Part shown: piece by piece, positions 61,792 to 64,000 of the stretch
Position numbering within the stretch: position 1 is the first letter of the stretch
Layout: the number at the start of each line of letters is the position of its first letter
Assembly: GCA_002105175.1 (NCBI GenBank)
Contig: MCGE01000001.1
Span: forward strand, 186,001-250,000
Length of the DNA stretch: 64,000 nucleotides
Reading direction: 5' to 3'
Origin: Absidia repens
Lineage: Eukaryota > Mucoromycota > Mucoromycetes > Mucorales > Cunninghamellaceae
Made by a program: the position numbers and the translations under genes
The notes under the pieces: generated by a model
Seen by the model: the letters and a program-made list of their open reading frames with translations, nothing else
What the model was told of the DNA's origin: nothing
Databases searched by the model: none

Positions 61792-64000
61792 ATGCCTTTA
61801 TCTATACCCTTTTTAAGACGGCAATCTATCTGCACTTATACCAACACGCCTTCTGCTTCTTCTTCAACTATCATACCTCACCATGAACGAAACGACTGGC
61901 AAAGGCGACATGGTTATCAAGCCCCTTATGATACTTATCTTATTTTACAGTGGATCACCTCTTTCGCTCTGGACTTTATTTTTTACTTCTTCCTCATTCA
62001 TTTTATTACTCCTCTGCCCACAGGTCAATTGGACGCGGCTTGGGCATTGGTGAACGACTGGCCTTTGATCGATCAAGACGGCCCTGCTTCATCTTCTTGG
62101 TTATGGGCTTCCCATGCTCGTCAAATATCCTTTTCATTATCATGATCAATGGTGTGTGTGTGTGTGTTTGTATGTGGGTTATGTGTGTGTGTAGGTTATG
62201 CGTGGGTTATGCGTGTGTATGGGTTATGTGTGTGTGTGGGTTATGTGTGTATCGATGCGTTTTGTCTGTGTATGTCTGTGTTTGTGTACGTACGTATTTG
62301 TGTGTCGTTATTGCCTTAACCATTTTATATTTTTACGTCATGGCGATGATCTGTATAGGAATCAAGGCTCTCAGTGTAGTAACTTCCTTTATCGAAACTG
62401 AAGACCCAGTGATTCAAGCAAACCCAACACCCAGAAGCAAAACTTATGTTAGAAAATATGGCCTTTCTGTGATAGATTCTTATACAAGCATATGCGGGAT
62501 TTGCCGAATAAAAGTGTAAGTCGAGTTAGTTTTTAGCATAGGTACCGAATTATTCTTTCTTTCTTTCTTTTTTTATTGAACTCCTTTCATTTTACTTTTT
62601 TAGACCAAAAACGACCAGGCATTGCAAAATGTGTAACAAGTGTATTGGCGGAATGGATCACCATTGTAAATGGCTCAATTGTTGTATTGGTCAGGCAAAT
62701 TATAAGTAAGCAACTTTGGCGCGTAAAAAATAAAACACAGTGGGAGAGGGCTAAAGCTTATCTATCTCTGGATTACTGATTTCGAAATTACTGTAGGTTT
62801 TTTATCGTTTTGGTGACATGCGCCTTCATATCTTTGGTGTGGTACTCAAGTCTTGCTCTCTATGTGGTGTTTTTATGCTTTTATAGGAAAAATGTATTTA
62901 TGATTCATGGTAAACAGAAAAAAAAAAGTCATCGGGGTCACATCAACATGATACGATCAATTACTCTTTTAATTATTATAGCTCACTTTTTTTTTTTTTT
63001 TTTTTTTTTTTTTGGTTTGGTTTGTTTATTTTTAGTTATACAGATGCTCCAAACGACTCAAGCGGCAATTGTCCCAGAAACGATGTCTTCTATGTACTAT
63101 TTATTCTCAATCATTGCGACGTGCGTAGCTTTGTTGGTCATCTTTGCTCTAGTAGCCATGATTAGGTTGTTGGGCTTCCACATCAGACTAGGTAAAACAC
63201 TATATACAATACAAAGACATTTTCTTTTTTTTTAAAGTTTGGTCTTGTTTTGATCTTGTTTCTGGAAAAAAAGAAGTATCTAAACCCAATTTTACCAATT
63301 ATTATCTGTTTAGCATTCTTGAACATGACAACAATCGAATTCATCAGTCAGCCCAAGCATCGATCCACTTTATACGACGATGATACCACAGATGACGAAG
63401 ACAACGACGATGCAGATGATGATTACTATTATTACTCAGATGATTCGGATTACAACAATGACAAAGGGCAAGGGGTAGAAGATGAAACGGACGACAATCC
63501 CTGGCGAAGATCTTGGAGTACAAATGCATCGGGGTCACCAAAACAAGAAGGACATGTGATGGGCGTTTTGAATAGCTGGACACAAAAGACATTTCGAAGA
63601 CTAGCGGGCCATAGATATGGTCGACTGGTAAATGGACGAAGGAATGGTGGGTTCAGAAGGCCTATGCAATGGTTTGGTCAATGTACTTCGACTGTTTTTG
63701 GAGTCAAACGACAATCATCATCATCAAACGAACGGCGAAGGCGACGACGGCGACAAATGTACCGATCATCAAGAACAGGATCTGGTGGTGGCAGAAGAAA
63801 ACTACAAGATTCCCCTACCAGTACACGGAATGATGTCAACCTGGAAGAAATTCTTGCCACGCGAACCATTCGACCCACTGCAACATTGGACGAAGATGGA
63901 CCAGATTATGATGACGATATGGGACTGGATACGGATATGCTGGATGAAGGTTATATGGCTGGCAGTAAGTACCCTTGGGAAAACGATAACGAATACAACG
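61792..64000 (+). CDS. DHHC palmitoyltransferase (partial, runs off the window)
   Basis: Protein S-acyltransferase of endomembranes. Later exons are clear: ?-62515, 62604-62705, 62795-62909, 63036-63191 and 63314 to the window end. They encode the Cys-rich domain [40 protein letters not shown] with the catalytic DHHC, two further membrane segments, and the family TTxE motif ([11 protein letters not shown]). An acidic, then Arg/Ser-rich tail of at least 210 residues follows. Exon 1 from 61792 has [20 protein letters not shown], matching the first membrane segment. Between exon 1 and [15 protein letters not shown] the frame shifts and a TG-rich stretch (62150-62290) intervenes, so this junction is unresolved. 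No stop is reached by 64000. Confidence 0.85.
62150..62290. repeat. TG-rich microsatellite within the DHHC gene
   Basis: Degenerate TGTGTG and GGGTTATGTGTG units on the plus strand, probably intronic. Confidence 0.7.

Overview
The window looks like nuclear DNA of an early-diverging fungus, most likely Mucoromycota. The reasons are AT-rich intergenic DNA with long homopolymer runs, compact genes with many 50-150 nt introns (GTAAGT-type donors, TAG/CAG acceptors), pyrimidine-rich 5' leaders and fungal housekeeping orthologues. I have no species-level evidence. Exon coordinates were read by eye from splice signals, reading phase and family similarity, and may be off by a few bases.

Layout. 0-8 kb: diacylglycerol acyltransferase (DGAT1, minus), a repetitive LEA-like protein with a mitochondrial-type leader, and the CCR4-NOT subunit CAF40/CNOT9. 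10-17 kb: a short-chain dehydrogenase and sorting nexin 4 (both minus), then a Q/P-rich protein ending in a CaaX prenylation box. 18-26 kb: plasma-membrane H+-ATPase (minus) and ALDH7-type aldehyde dehydrogenase (plus). 27-37 kb: a mobile-element zone holding an intact two-ORF LINE with target-site duplications and a 1.4-kb element with 201-bp inverted repeats. Both sit inside copies of the same dispersed repeat. A second small CaaX protein lies between them. 37-51 kb: peroxisomal acyl-CoA oxidase with a C-terminal SKL, DIM1 rRNA dimethylase, an FAD amine oxidase, a secreted cysteine-rich protein, CCT3 and RPB11. 51-56 kb: repeat-rich and gene-poor. 56-64 kb: an OPT-family transporter, an SH3-gene relic and a DHHC palmitoyltransferase cut by the window end.

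The protein genes do not form a pathway cluster. They are individually regulated housekeeping and metabolic genes. The most unusual content is the dispersed repeat family, with at least nine copies. It has a conserved core of about 110 bp, a recurrent CACGTG/TTCAAATCCCGC end that resembles motifs upstream of several genes here, and AATAAA-like signals at its other end. It also shares sequence with the inside of the inverted-repeat element, which carries a short FAR1-like (MULE transposase) relic. That relationship, and the two nested insertions in it, are the main leads for a previously undescribed element family.
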